Assembly (NCBI RefSeq): GCF_002160985.1
Contig: NZ_NFLQ01000002.1
Coordinates: 186,001 to 250,000, forward strand
Direction of reading: 5' to 3'
DNA: 64,000 nucleotides
Source of the DNA: Lachnoclostridium sp. An118
Lineage (GTDB): Bacteria > Bacillota > Clostridia > Lachnospirales > Lachnospiraceae
Made by a program: the position numbers and the translations under genes. The notes below the pieces were generated by a model. That model ran no database searches and was not told the DNA's origin. It saw nothing but the letters and a program-made list of their open reading frames with translations. Below, piece after piece: positions 41,734 to 50,979 of the stretch; position 1 is the first letter of the stretch, and each line of letters opens with the position of its first letter.

Positions 41734-41844
41734 AGAAAAAAGCAAAGTATGCAGGAATTTTTAGTTGACTGGGCGTGGAAAAAATGGCAATCTTATTTTA
41801 CAGAGCGATCATTTGGCAAAAGATAGAAACAGGGAGTTGATGAT

Positions 41845-43479
41845 ATGAGAAAAGTTTACGTTGTAGGGCATAAAAATCCGGATACGGATTCCATCTGCTC
41901 TGCCATAGCATACGCCGGGCTGAAGCGGGAGATCACCGGAAAGGAGTTTGTGGCAAAGAGGGCCGGCCAGATAAACGAGGAGACCCAGTATGTGCTGCGC
42001 AGGTTCAAGGTGGATGCCCCCAGGCTCCTCCAGGACGTAAAGCTCCAGGTGAAAGACCTGGACATCCACAAGATCACAGGGGTAGACCCCGGCGTGTCCA
42101 TCAAGGAGGCGTGGGAGCTGATGAAATCCCAGTCTGTCAAGACCCTTCCGGTGCTGAAGGACGGGGAGCTGGTGGGGCTTATCTCCACCGGCGACATCGC
42201 GAAATCCTACATGGACGTGTACGACAACACCATCCTGGCAAAGGCCAGGACCCAGTACAGGAACATCGTGCACACCCTGGACGGCGAGATCGTCACGGGC
42301 AACGAGCACGGCTGTTTTGTGAAGGGCAAGGTTGCCGTGGGGGCGTCCACCACGGACATGATGGCGGAGTTCATCGAGAAGGATGACCTGGTCATCCTGG
42401 GGAACCGGTACGAGTCCCAGGCCTGCGCCGTGGACATCAACGCAAGCTGTCTGGTCGTCTGCCACGGTGCGGAGATTTCAGACGAGCTGGTCCAGAAGGC
42501 GGAGGAGCAGAGCATCGTGGTCATCAGGACGCCCCACGACACCTTTACCACGGCGAGGCTCATCAACCAGAGCATACCGGTAAAATACTTCATGAGCAAG
42601 GGCCCTCTGACCGTGTTCCACATGGATGACTATGTGGACAACATCAAGGAGGAGATGACGAAGAAGAAATTCCGGGACTTTCCTATCCTGGACCGGCACG
42701 GAAACTTCCGGGGCTTTATCTCCAGACGGCGCTTCCTGGACGCCAGGAAAAAGCAGGTCATCCTGGTGGACCACAATGAGAAGTCCCAGGCTGTGGACGG
42801 CATCGAGGAGGCGGACATCCTGGAGATCATCGACCACCACAGGATAGGGAGCATTGAGACCATGGGGCCTGTGTTCTTCCGCAACCAGCCTGTGGGCTGC
42901 ACGGCCACCATCGTCACCCAGATGTACGAGGAGAACGGGGTGGAGATACCGCCGGTGACGGCGGGCCTCCTCTGCGCGGCCATCATCTCGGACACCCTGC
43001 TTTTCCGCTCCCCCACCTGCACGGAGATGGATAAAAGGACAGCGGAAAAGCTGGCAGGGATTGCGGGCATCGTCCTGGAGGACCTGGCCGCGGAGATGTT
43101 CAACGCGGGCAGCAACCTGAAGGGCAAGAGTGCGAAGGAAATCTGCTTCCAGGATTTCAAGCAGTTCACAGTGGGGGATACGGTGTTCGGCGTAGGGCAG
43201 ATCAACTCCATGAGCAGCGACGAGCTGGAGGACATCAAAAAGAAGCTGCTGCCCTACCTGGACCAGGCCAGGGAGGAGCACAAGCTGAACATGGTCTACT
43301 TCATGCTCACCCACATCCTCCACGAGTCCACGGAGCTTTTGTGCTCCGGGGCGGGGGCCCGGGAGACGGTGCTGGAGGCCTTTGAGCTGCCGGAGGATAT
43401 GGACCCTGTCGTCCTGAGGGGCGTTGTGTCCAGAAAGAAGCAGCTTATCCCGGCGCTGGTGAGCGCACTGCAGCAGTAA
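41845..43479 (+). CDS. CBS-domain manganese-dependent inorganic pyrophosphatase
   Basis: A 544-residue family II pyrophosphatase with a regulatory insert. The N-terminal DHH catalytic part begins GHKNPDTDSICSAIAYA. The insert contains two CBS domains (SQSVKTLPVLKDGELVGL as TLPVLKDGELVGLIS; FPILDRHGNFRGFISRRR) around a DRTGG domain. The catalytic part resumes with EIIDHHRIGS and ends with DHHA2 (GVGQINSM, SRKKQLIPAL). Known CBS-pyrophosphatases are inhibited by AMP/ADP and activated by ATP or diadenosine polyphosphates. It removes pyrophosphate in the cytosol. AACAGGGAG precedes the ATG. Confidence 0.95.
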   Translation: MRKVYVVGHKNPDTDSICSAIAYAGLKREITGKEFVAKRAGQINEETQYVLRRFKVDAPRLLQDVKLQVKDLDIHKITGVDPGVSIKEAWELMKSQSVKTLPVLKDGELVGLISTGDIAKSYMDVYDNTILAKARTQYRNIVHTLDGEIVTGNEHGCFVKGKVAVGASTTDMMAEFIEKDDLVILGNRYESQACAVDINASCLVVCHGAEISDELVQKAEEQSIVVIRTPHDTFTTARLINQSIPVKYFMSKGPLTVFHMDDYVDNIKEEMTKKKFRDFPILDRHGNFRGFISRRRFLDARKKQVILVDHNEKSQAVDGIEEADILEIIDHHRIGSIETMGPVFFRNQPVGCTATIVTQMYEENGVEIPPVTAGLLCAAIISDTLLFRSPTCTEMDKRTAEKLAGIAGIVLEDLAAEMFNAGSNLKGKSAKEICFQDFKQFTVGDTVFGVGQINSMSSDELEDIKKKLLPYLDQAREEHKLNMVYFMLTHILHESTELLCSGAGARETVLEAFELPEDMDPVVLRGVVSRKKQLIPALVSALQQ

Positions 43480-43494
43480 GGAGGAGAAGCGGTA

Positions 43495-44070
43495 ATGGCG
43501 AAGGAAATATGGAAGCCGGGCAATATGCTCTACCCGCTCCCGGCAGTGATGGCAAGCTGCGGGGACCAGGAGGGGAGGACCAATATCATCACAGTGGCAT
43601 GGACGGGGACGGTGTGTACCAACCCGGCCATGGTCTATATCTCTGTCCGGCCTCAGAGGTACAGCTATGACATCATCCGGGACAGCGGGGAGTTTGTCAT
43701 CAATCTGACTACGGAAAAGCTGCTCCGGGCGGCGGACTGGTGCGGCGTCAGGTCCGGCAGGGACACGGATAAATGGAAGGAGATGCATCTGACGGCGGGA
43801 AAGGCATCCAGGCTTGCCTTTGCGCCGGTCATAGAGGAGTCTCCTGTCAACATTGAGTGCAGGGTGACGGAGGTGAAGGAACTGGGAAGCCACCACATGT
43901 TCCTGGCCCGGGTGGAGGCTGTGCAGGCGGACACAGCCTACATGGACGAGGCCGGGCGGTTCCGCCTGAACGATGCGGGGCTTGTGGCCTACTCCCATGG
44001 AGAGTACCTGGAGCTTGGGAAAAAGAGGGGCAGCTTCGGCTACAGCGTGAAGAAGAAAAAGCGCAGGTAG
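43495..44070 (+). CDS. Flavin reductase-like FMN-binding protein
   Basis: A 191-residue split-barrel FMN-binding protein of the flavin reductase family: GNMLYPLPAVMASCG, NIITVAWTGTVCTNPAMV and YISVRPQRYSYD near the N-terminus, with DWCGVRSGRDTDKW after. In anaerobes these proteins often act as flavoredoxins or oxygen-defence reductases. The basic C-terminus (YSVKKKKRR) overlaps the convergent flippase gene by 31 bp. GGAGGAG precedes the ATG by about 8 nt, and the gene follows the pyrophosphatase by 15 bp. Confidence 0.9.
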   Translation: MAKEIWKPGNMLYPLPAVMASCGDQEGRTNIITVAWTGTVCTNPAMVYISVRPQRYSYDIIRDSGEFVINLTTEKLLRAADWCGVRSGRDTDKWKEMHLTAGKASRLAFAPVIEESPVNIECRVTEVKELGSHHMFLARVEAVQADTAYMDEAGRFRLNDAGLVAYSHGEYLELGKKRGSFGYSVKKKKRR

Positions 44071-45362
44071 GCCAGGCAGAGGGCGAAGACGGCGGCCTGG
44101 CTGGCCAGCAGTCCCCACAGGTATCCCTGGATCCCGATGACGGGGATGAGGAGGAACACGCTGCCGATGCGGAGGAGGAGTCCGGTCACATTCACGGCGA
44201 AGGAAATATTTGTCTTTCCCAGGCCGTTCAGGATGCCAAGGAGGCACCCGTTTGTGTAGAGGAAGGGGCACATCCAGGCCAGGGTGATGATGAAATGCCC
44301 TGCAGCCGCACTGTGGAACAGGAGCCTGCCTATGAAGTTTCCCGTCACCACAAGGGCCAGACAGAAGAGGAGCCCCAGGGAAAAGCAGCAGAAAAAGACC
44401 TTTTTGATGACTCGCTTCATGGCCGGGATATCCCCGGAGACCTGGATTTCCGCCACGGCTGGCAGCAGCATGGTGGCGATGGAATTTGTCAGGGCGGAGG
44501 GGAAGAGGACGCAGGGCAGGGCCATGCCCGTCAGGACGCCGTAGGTGCTCAGGGCCTCCCCGGCGCTAAGACCGTGGGACTGCAGCCTTGCGGGGATGGA
44601 GACGGCCTCCACGCTCTGCAGGATATTGAGGAGCACGCGGCTGCCGGTGAGAGGGACTGCCAGGGAGAGAATCTCCCGCAGTCCCTTTTTGTATGCCCCA
44701 AAGGGCAGGCGTTTCTGTGAGGACAGGTCTTCAGCCCGGCGCAGGTTTCCGAGACAGTAGAGGGCGGCAGCCGCCTCGCCCGCCACAATGCCGGCTGCGG
44801 CCAGGGCAATCCCTGTCTCCATGGAGCGCTCCATGAAGAACCAGTACAGAAGGGTGACCGCTCCCACCCGAACGGCCTGCTCCAAAAGCTGGGACAGGGC
44901 GGGGACTTTTGTATGCTTCCGGCCGATGTAGTAGCCGTAGATGCAGCTGTGCATGACGGAGAAGGGCAGAGCCAGGGAGAGGATCACCAGGAGAGGCGCG
45001 CACCGCGGCTCCCCCAGGAAGCGCAGGGCGATGGAGCCCGCCTCCTTCTGGATGAAGAGCATGAGGCCAAAGGCAAGCAGGAGAGACAGGCTGAAGCCGC
45101 TGTACAGCCCGGCTCTTGTGCGGCTCCCGTCCCTCTGGGAGCGGCCTGCGGCGGTGCTGCGGGCGATGGCTGTCTCGATGCCGGCGGCGCAGAGGGAGAA
45201 GCAGAGGGCGTAGACGGGAAAGGCCAGCTGGTAGAGGCCCACGCTCTCCTCTCCAAAGGCGCGGCTCAGGAAAATACGGTAAAAGAAGCCCATAAAGCGG
45301 GTGGTGACGCCGGCCAGGGTCAGGACAAAGGCCCCCTTTATGATGGTATTTTTCTGTATCAT
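44040..45362 (-). CDS. SpoVB-like lipid/polysaccharide flippase (MOP superfamily)
   Basis: A 440-residue polytopic protein with about 12-14 TM helices of the MOP/PST superfamily. The first part (IIKGAFVLTLAGVTTRFMGFFYRI) and GEESVGLYQLAFPVY match SpoVB and related proteins that flip peptidoglycan or polysaccharide lipid precursors. Firmicutes have several paralogues, so this could be the sporulation SpoVB or a polysaccharide flippase. It is somewhat shorter than SpoVB (about 520). Its 3' end overlaps the convergent flavin reductase gene by 31 bp. The ATG is at 45362. Confidence 0.87.
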   Translation of the reverse strand: MIQKNTIIKGAFVLTLAGVTTRFMGFFYRIFLSRAFGEESVGLYQLAFPVYALCFSLCAAGIETAIARSTAAGRSQRDGSRTRAGLYSGFSLSLLLAFGLMLFIQKEAGSIALRFLGEPRCAPLLVILSLALPFSVMHSCIYGYYIGRKHTKVPALSQLLEQAVRVGAVTLLYWFFMERSMETGIALAAAGIVAGEAAAALYCLGNLRRAEDLSSQKRLPFGAYKKGLREILSLAVPLTGSRVLLNILQSVEAVSIPARLQSHGLSAGEALSTYGVLTGMALPCVLFPSALTNSIATMLLPAVAEIQVSGDIPAMKRVIKKVFFCCFSLGLLFCLALVVTGNFIGRLLFHSAAAGHFIITLAWMCPFLYTNGCLLGILNGLGKTNISFAVNVTGLLLRIGSVFLLIPVIGIQGYLWGLLASQAAVFALCLAYLRFFFFTL

Positions 45363-45450
45363 GGCAGGCTCCGGAACATTTTTATTACAGCATATTCAGG
45401 AAAACGCAGGTATATTCAGGCGTTCCGGGGCAAAAATGAGAGAAAGATGC

Positions 45451-45479
45451 TTGACAGACAGGCGGGGCAGTGCTATCCT
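45451..45479 (+). promoter_or_regulatory. Promoter of the Rrf2-nifS-nifU-mnmA operon
   Basis: TTGACA (45451-45456) and TATCCT (45474-45479) with a 17-bp spacer; start predicted near 45486. Confidence 0.75.
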
Positions 45480-45488
45480 ACTAACAGA

Positions 45489-45513
45489 AATTCCGAGTAA
45501 AATACTAGGAATT
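45489..45513. promoter_or_regulatory. Rrf2/IscR-type operator
   Basis: AATTCC-G-AGTA-AAA-TACT-A-GGAATT is an almost perfect 25-bp dyad placed just after the predicted start. It fits a self-repression site for the Rrf2 regulator encoded 20 bp downstream. Confidence 0.75.
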
Positions 45514-45532
45514 AAAAAGGAGGGTGATGACA

Positions 45533-45994
45533 ATGAAGCTGTCCACAAAAGGACGATACGGGCTCCGGGCTATTGTGGACCTGGCCAGGTTCAGCGAGGA
45601 GGAGCCGGTCTCCATCAGCAGCATTTCCGCCCGGGAAGACATTTCCGAGGGGTATCTGGAGCAGCTCATGGCTCTCCTGAAAAAGGCCGGTCTCGTAAAG
45701 AGCATCCGGGGAGCCGCGGGGGGATATGTGCTGGCCCGCCCGGCCGGGCAGATATCTGTGGGAGATGTGCTCCGGGCCCTTGAGGGAAAGCTGGAGCCTG
45801 CCGAGTGCGCGGCCTACCATCCGGACGAGGGATGCCAGGCGGCGGACAGCTGCGTCACAAAGTATGTGTGGAAGAAGATCAATGACAGCATCAACGACAC
45901 GGTCAACGGGATCATGCTGGATGCCCTGCTGGAAAAGAGCAGGGAGCTCAGGCCCGAGGAGGAAGACAGGGAAAAGGCCTGCAGCAGAAAATAG
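45533..45994 (+). CDS. Rrf2 family regulator (IscR-like)
   Basis: A 153-residue Rrf2 regulator. The winged helix (residues ~1-65) contains MKLSTKGRYGLRAIVDLA and ISEGYLEQLMALLKKAG; the wing is SIRGAAGGYVLARP. Three cysteines (ECAAYHPDEGCQAADSC, spacing C-x8-C-x5-C) match the pattern that holds an Fe-S cluster in IscR. Located before nifS and nifU, it should sense Fe-S status and repress the operon through the dyad at 45489-45513. I chose the ATG at 45533, 9 nt after GGAGG, as relatives start MKLSTKGRYG. Confidence 0.93.
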   Translation: MKLSTKGRYGLRAIVDLARFSEEEPVSISSISAREDISEGYLEQLMALLKKAGLVKSIRGAAGGYVLARPAGQISVGDVLRALEGKLEPAECAAYHPDEGCQAADSCVTKYVWKKINDSINDTVNGIMLDALLEKSRELRPEEEDREKACSRK

Positions 45995-46040
45995 ACCCGG
46001 AATACGATAAATGATGATACCGTACAAGGAGGATACAAAA

Positions 46041-47225
46041 ATGGACAGACTGATTTATCTGGATAATGCGGCGACAACGAAGACAGCCCCTGAGGTAGTG
46101 GAGGCCATGCTCCCCTATTTCAGTGAAAGTTATGGAAATCCGTCCAGCGTCTACAGCTTCGCGTCGAAGAACAAGGACGCGGTGACAGAGCAGAGGGAGG
46201 TCATTGCCCGGGCGCTGGGGGCAAAGAGCAATGAGATCTATTTTACGGCTGGGGGGACAGAGAGCGACAACTGGGCCCTGAAGGCCACGGCGGAGGCCTA
46301 CGCCTCCCGGGGAAAGCACATCATTACCACAAAGATCGAGCACCACGCCATTCTCCACACAGGGGATTACCTGGAGGGGAGAGGTTTTGAGGTGACCTAT
46401 CTGGACGTGGACGACAAGGGGCTTGTGCGCCCGGAGGATGTGGAGGCGGCCATCCGCCCGGACACCATCCTTATCTCCGTCATGTTTGCTAACAATGAGA
46501 TAGGGACGATCGAGCCCATAAAGGAGATCGGGGAGATCGCCCGCAGGCACAATGTCCTGTTCCACACAGACGCGGTGCAGGCCTTTGGTCAGGTGCCCAT
46601 CAATGTGGACGAGCTTGGCGTTGACATGCTCAGCGCCAGCGGGCACAAGCTGAACGGCCCAAAGGGGATCGGCTTCCTCTACATCCGCAAGGGCGTGAAG
46701 ATACGCTCCTTCATCCACGGCGGGGCCCAGGAGAGAAAGCGCCGGGCGGGAACAGAGAATGTGCCCGGCATTATCGGCCTCGGGAAGGCGGTGGAGAGAG
46801 CCGTGGCCACCATGGCAGAGCGGTCCGCAAAGGAGATCGGGCTCCGGGACCACCTCATCAGCCGGGTGCTGGAGGAGATCCCCTACTGCCGTCTCAACGG
46901 GGATCCGGTGGACAGGCTGCCGAACAATGCCAACTTCAGCTTCCGGTTTATCGAGGGCGAGTCTCTCCTCATCATGCTGGACATGAAGGGCATCTGCGCC
47001 TCCAGCGGTTCGGCCTGTACCTCGGGCTCCCTGGACCCGTCCCACGTGCTGCTGGCCATCGGCCTGCCCCACGAGATCGCCCACGGCTCCCTGCGGCTGA
47101 CGCTTGGCGAGGAGACCACAAGGGAGGATATCGACTACGTGGTGGACAGCCTGAAGGAGATCGTGGCCCGGCTGCGGGAGATGTCCCCTCTCTACGAGGA
47201 TTTTGTAAAGAAAAGCAATCAGTAA
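46041..47225 (+). CDS. nifS: Cysteine desulfurase NifS
   Basis: A 394-residue PLP enzyme that takes sulfur from cysteine for Fe-S clusters and tRNA thiolation. It begins IYLDNAATTKTAPEVVEAM. The PLP lysine is in ASGHKLNGPKGIGFL, His in EHHAIL and the catalytic Cys in the loop SSGSACTSGS. Length is normal. I chose the ATG at 46041, with GGAGGA 8 nt before; upstream residues in the frame have no homology. nifU follows after 52 bp. Confidence 0.96.
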   Translation: MDRLIYLDNAATTKTAPEVVEAMLPYFSESYGNPSSVYSFASKNKDAVTEQREVIARALGAKSNEIYFTAGGTESDNWALKATAEAYASRGKHIITTKIEHHAILHTGDYLEGRGFEVTYLDVDDKGLVRPEDVEAAIRPDTILISVMFANNEIGTIEPIKEIGEIARRHNVLFHTDAVQAFGQVPINVDELGVDMLSASGHKLNGPKGIGFLYIRKGVKIRSFIHGGAQERKRRAGTENVPGIIGLGKAVERAVATMAERSAKEIGLRDHLISRVLEEIPYCRLNGDPVDRLPNNANFSFRFIEGESLLIMLDMKGICASSGSACTSGSLDPSHVLLAIGLPHEIAHGSLRLTLGEETTREDIDYVVDSLKEIVARLREMSPLYEDFVKKSNQ

Positions 47226-47277
47226 AGATATAGAAGGACAGGCCGCCCGACAGGCGGCGGACAAGGAGGAAGATAGA

Positions 47278-47721
47278 ATGTACACAGAGAAGGTAATGGA
47301 TCATTTTCAGCATCCCAGGAACATGGGAGAGATAGAGAACGCCAGCGGCGTTGGCACAGTGGGAAATGCAAAGTGCGGGGATATCATGCGGATCTATCTG
47401 GATATTGACGAGGACCAGATCATCCGGGACGTGAAATTCAAGACCTTTGGCTGCGGGGCCGCGGTGGCCACCAGCAGCATGGCCACAGAGCTGGTGAAGG
47501 GAAAAAATATACAGGAAGCCATGGAAGTCACCAACAAGGCGGTGATGGAGGCACTGGACGGCCTTCCGCCGGTGAAGGTCCACTGTTCTCTCCTGGCGGA
47601 GGAGGCCATCCACGCGGCTCTCTGGGATTACGCCGAGAAGAACGGCATCAAGATCGAAGGGCTGGAAAAGCCCAAGTCTGACATCCACGAGGGCGAGGAA
47701 GAGGAAGAAGAGGAATATTGA
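47278..47721 (+). CDS. nifU: Fe-S cluster scaffold NifU (IscU-like)
   Basis: A 147-residue scaffold on which the desulfurase builds Fe-S clusters. The three cluster cysteines are in NAKCGDIM, FGCGAAVATSS and VHCSLLAEEA. It corresponds to the N-terminal IscU domain only, as in Clostridia. The tail is a run of Glu (EGEEEEEEEY) absent from the fold. CAAGGAGG lies 8 nt upstream. It works with the nifS product from the same transcript. Confidence 0.96.
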   Translation: MYTEKVMDHFQHPRNMGEIENASGVGTVGNAKCGDIMRIYLDIDEDQIIRDVKFKTFGCGAAVATSSMATELVKGKNIQEAMEVTNKAVMEALDGLPPVKVHCSLLAEEAIHAALWDYAEKNGIKIEGLEKPKSDIHEGEEEEEEEY

Positions 47722-47739
47722 TCCGGAAGGACAAAGAGC

Positions 47740-48828
47740 ATGGAAAAGAAGAAGGTTGTGGTCGGCATGTCCGGGGGAGTGGATTCCTCCGTGGCGGCCT
47801 GGCTCTTAAAAGAACAAGGATATGACGTGATCGGCGTGACCATGCAGATATGGCAGGACGAGGAGGAGACTGTGCAGGAAGAAAACGGCGGCTGCTGCGG
47901 TCTCAGCGCGGTGGACGACGCCAGGAGGGTGGCCTCAAGGCTGGGCATTCCCTACTATGTGATGAATTTCAAGGACCAGTTCCGCCGCAGCGTCATCGAT
48001 TATTTCGTGGGCGAGTATACCTGTGGCAGGACTCCCAATCCCTGCATTGCCTGCAATCGCTATGTGAAGTGGGAGTCCCTCTTAAAAAGAAGCCTGGATA
48101 TCGGGGCGGACTGTATCGCCACCGGCCACTACGCCCGGGTGGAGCAGCTGCCGGGCGGCCGGTGGTCCCTGCGGACCTCCGCCACAGCCAGGAAGGACCA
48201 GACCTACGCCCTATACAATCTCACCCAGGAGCAGCTCGCCAGGACTCTGATGCCGGTGGGGGGCTACACAAAGGAGGAGATACGCCGGATGGCGCTGGAC
48301 CTGCAGCTTCCCGTGGCGTCCAAGCCGGACAGCCAGGACATCTGCTTTGTGCCTGACGGGGACTACGCCTCCTTTATCGAGAGGACCATCGGCCACAGGT
48401 TCCCGGAGGGCAGCTTCGTCCTCTCTGACGGGACGGTGGTGGGAAGGCACAGAGGCATCATACACTATACCGTGGGGCAGAGAAAGGGGCTTGGGCTGGC
48501 CCTGGGGCGCCCGGTCTTTGTGCTGGAGATACGCCCTGACACAAACGAGGTGGTGGTGGGCACGGATGAGGAGTCCATGTCCAGATACGTGACAGCGGAC
48601 CACGTCAACTTTATGTCTGTCCCCGACCTTCCGGAGCCCAGGCGGGTTTTTGCCAAGATCCGGTACAATCACAGGGGCGCCTGGTGCCAGGTGGAAAAGA
48701 CAGGGGACGACCAGATCCTGTGTACCTTTGACGAGCCTGTGCGGGCCATCACGCCGGGGCAGGCGGTGGTCCTCTACGACGGGGAGTATGTCCTTGGAGG
48801 AGGGACTATCACAGGCAGCAGGCCATAG
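47740..48828 (+). CDS. mnmA: tRNA-specific 2-thiouridylase MnmA
   Basis: A 362-residue enzyme that puts sulfur at U34 of Lys, Glu and Gln tRNAs, using sulfur from the desulfurase encoded two genes upstream. The ATP-binding loop is [15 protein letters not shown]; catalytic cysteines are in [12 protein letters not shown] and SQDICFV. The C-terminal beta barrel begins near [16 protein letters not shown]. Length is normal. It follows nifU by 18 bp with GGAAGGA upstream. The grouping nifS-nifU-mnmA is common in Clostridia. Confidence 0.97.
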   Translation: MEKKKVVVGMSGGVDSSVAAWLLKEQGYDVIGVTMQIWQDEEETVQEENGGCCGLSAVDDARRVASRLGIPYYVMNFKDQFRRSVIDYFVGEYTCGRTPNPCIACNRYVKWESLLKRSLDIGADCIATGHYARVEQLPGGRWSLRTSATARKDQTYALYNLTQEQLARTLMPVGGYTKEEIRRMALDLQLPVASKPDSQDICFVPDGDYASFIERTIGHRFPEGSFVLSDGTVVGRHRGIIHYTVGQRKGLGLALGRPVFVLEIRPDTNEVVVGTDEESMSRYVTADHVNFMSVPDLPEPRRVFAKIRYNHRGAWCQVEKTGDDQILCTFDEPVRAITPGQAVVLYDGEYVLGGGTITGSRP

Positions 48829-48905
48829 CCCGGCCCGGCCTGAGGCGGAAACAGCCGGCAGACAGGGCAGGAAGAGAAGACAAAAAAGGAAAGAAGGGTG
48901 GAACA

Positions 48906-49709
48906 ATGAGGGCAGACGTACATATGCACACATCATTTTCCCACGACTCCCAGTCAGAGCCCAGGGAAATGATAGAGGGAGCCATCGCAAAAGGGCTGGA
49001 GGTCATTTGCTTTACGGACCACTATGACAAGGACTATATGGGCTGGGGGGATGAGAGCATTTTTGACGCGGACGCTTATTTCGAGACGCTTCGTCCCCTG
49101 CGGGAAGAGTACCGGGACAGGATCGATATCCGCATCGGCGTGGAGCTGGGCATGCAGCCCCATCTGGGCGGGTTTTTTACTGAGTTCACAAAGAGATATC
49201 CCTTCGACTTTGTCATCGGTTCCCTCCACGTAGTGGACGGGGATGACCCGGCCCTGGGGACTGTCTTCCAGGGACGGACAGACGAGGAGGTGTACAGGAG
49301 CGCCTTCCGGGAGATGCTGGCAGACATAGAAAGCACGCCGGATTTTGACGTGCTGGGGCATATTGACTATGTGGTGCGGTACGGGAAAAACGGAACGGCA
49401 GAGTATTCCTACAGAAAATATGCCGACGAGATCGACGCCATCCTGCGGGCGGTCATCCAGAGAGGGAAGGGCATCGAGCTGAACATGGCAGGACTGAAGT
49501 ACGGCCTCCCCTTTGCCCATCCCCACCCGGACATCCTGCGCCGCTACCGGGAACTGGGAGGCGAGATCATCACAGTGGGAGCAGATGGGCACAGACCGGA
49601 GCACATTGCCTGGGAGTTCGGAAAAGCCGACGACATCCTTAAGTCCTGCGGTTTTCGCTATTACGCCGAATTTAAAGAGAGAAAGCCGGTTTTTAAACTC
49701 CTTACGTAA
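48906..49709 (+). CDS. PHP-domain phosphoesterase (histidinol-phosphatase HisJ-like)
   Basis: A 267-residue PHP-domain hydrolase. Metal ligands are visible as the HMHTSFSHD start, FTDHYD, the GVELGMQPH strand, GSLHVVD, GHIDYVVRYG and the final GADGHRPEHI. It resembles HisJ, which removes phosphate from histidinol phosphate, but no his gene is nearby, so another phosphate ester could be the substrate. An AAGGGTGG site lies 4 nt before the ATG. It sits 77 bp after mnmA. Confidence 0.87.
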   Translation: MRADVHMHTSFSHDSQSEPREMIEGAIAKGLEVICFTDHYDKDYMGWGDESIFDADAYFETLRPLREEYRDRIDIRIGVELGMQPHLGGFFTEFTKRYPFDFVIGSLHVVDGDDPALGTVFQGRTDEEVYRSAFREMLADIESTPDFDVLGHIDYVVRYGKNGTAEYSYRKYADEIDAILRAVIQRGKGIELNMAGLKYGLPFAHPHPDILRRYRELGGEIITVGADGHRPEHIAWEFGKADDILKSCGFRYYAEFKERKPVFKLLT

Positions 49710-49724
49710 AATTGGAAAAGCCTC

Positions 49725-49753
49725 TTGAATTTTTGTATGAGATTTAGTACAAT
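49725..49753 (+). promoter_or_regulatory. Sigma-A promoter of gap
   Basis: TTGAAT (49725-49730) and TACAAT (49748-49753) with a 17-bp spacer, about 85 bp before the gap ATG. Confidence 0.75.
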
Positions 49754-49837
49754 TGTTAGTGGTTGAGAGTTCTTTAACAAAGTTGAAGGACGACAAGAGC
49801 TGTGAAACAGTAAATAGACTTTAGGAGGAATGTAATC

Positions 49838-50851
49838 ATGGCAGTAAAAGTAGCAATCAACGGATTTGGACGTATCGGACGTCTTGCTTTCAGACAGATG
49901 TTTGGAGCAGAGGGATATGAGGTAGTTGCGATCAACGACCTGACAAGCCCGAAAATGTTAGCTCACCTGTTAAAATATGATTCTTCTCAGGGCAAATACG
50001 CTCTGGCTGACAAGGTAGAGGCTACAGAGGATTCCATCATCGTAGATGGAAAAGAGATCAAGATTTACGCAAAAGCAAACGCTGAGGAGCTTCCCTGGGG
50101 CGAGATCGGTGTAGATGTTGTTCTGGAGTGTACAGGCTTCTATACATCCAAAGAGAAAGCTTCTGCTCACATCAAAGCAGGCGCTAGAAAGGTTGTTATT
50201 TCCGCACCAGCCGGAAACGATCTGCCGACTATCGTATATAATGTAAACCATGAGACACTGAAAGCAGAGGATACAGTTATCTCCGCTGCTTCCTGTACAA
50301 CAAACTGCCTTGCACCTATGGCAAAGGCTCTGAACGATCTTGCACCGATCAAATCCGGTATCATGTGCACGATCCACGCTTACACAGGAGATCAGATGAC
50401 TCTGGACGGACCGCAGAGAAAAGGCGACCTGAGAAGATCTCGTGCCGCTGCATGCAATATCGTTCCTAACAGCACAGGTGCTGCAAAGGCTATCGGCCTT
50501 GTTATTCCTGAGCTGAACGGCAAGCTCATCGGCGCTGCACAGAGAGTGCCTACTCCGACAGGTTCCACAACGATCCTGACAGCAGTTGTAGAGGGTAATG
50601 TGACAGTTGACCAGATCAACGAGGCAATGAAAGCTGCTTCCACAGAGTCCTTCGGATACAACACAGATGAGATCGTATCCAGCGATATCGTTGGTATGAG
50701 ATACGGCTCACTGTTCGACGCTACACAGACAATGGTTCTTCCGCTTGAGAACGGAACAACAGAAGTTCAGGTTGTTTCCTGGTATGACAATGAGAACTCA
50801 TACACAAGCCAGATGGTAAGAACAATCAAATACTTCGCAGAATTAGCGTAA
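49838..50851 (+). CDS. gap: Glyceraldehyde-3-phosphate dehydrogenase
   Basis: A 337-residue GAPDH. The NAD-binding start is [19 protein letters not shown]. The catalytic Cys is in [16 protein letters not shown], and the phosphate site includes the [21 protein letters not shown] region (parts: [16 protein letters not shown]). It oxidises glyceraldehyde-3-phosphate in glycolysis. Codons are strongly biased (AAA, GTA, GCA, TCC) as expected for very high expression. TTAGGAGG lies 8 nt upstream. A strong terminator separates it from pgk. Confidence 0.98.
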   Translation: MAVKVAINGFGRIGRLAFRQMFGAEGYEVVAINDLTSPKMLAHLLKYDSSQGKYALADKVEATEDSIIVDGKEIKIYAKANAEELPWGEIGVDVVLECTGFYTSKEKASAHIKAGARKVVISAPAGNDLPTIVYNVNHETLKAEDTVISAASCTTNCLAPMAKALNDLAPIKSGIMCTIHAYTGDQMTLDGPQRKGDLRRSRAAACNIVPNSTGAAKAIGLVIPELNGKLIGAAQRVPTPTGSTTILTAVVEGNVTVDQINEAMKAASTESFGYNTDEIVSSDIVGMRYGSLFDATQTMVLPLENGTTEVQVVSWYDNENSYTSQMVRTIKYFAELA

Positions 50852-50863
50852 TTAAGACTCACG

Positions 50864-50898
50864 AAAGGGTCCGGTCTGATTGGACCGGGCCCTTTTTT
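50864..50898 (+). terminator. Terminator after gap
   Basis: AAAGGG-T-CCGGTC (50864-50876) pairs with GACCGG-G-CCCTTT around TGATTG and runs into six T residues to 50898. Confidence 0.9.
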
Positions 50899-50979
50899 AT
50901 GAAACCGCAGGTTCCGGCAAGGAAAACAGGAGACGCATTTTGCCGTACCGCGGTCAAACATTTATAAGGAGGCAGTGAC

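Noticed and set aside
42478-44271. A 597-codon minus-strand frame opposite the pyrophosphatase
   Set aside because: Shadow of a strongly supported plus-strand gene with GC-biased third positions.
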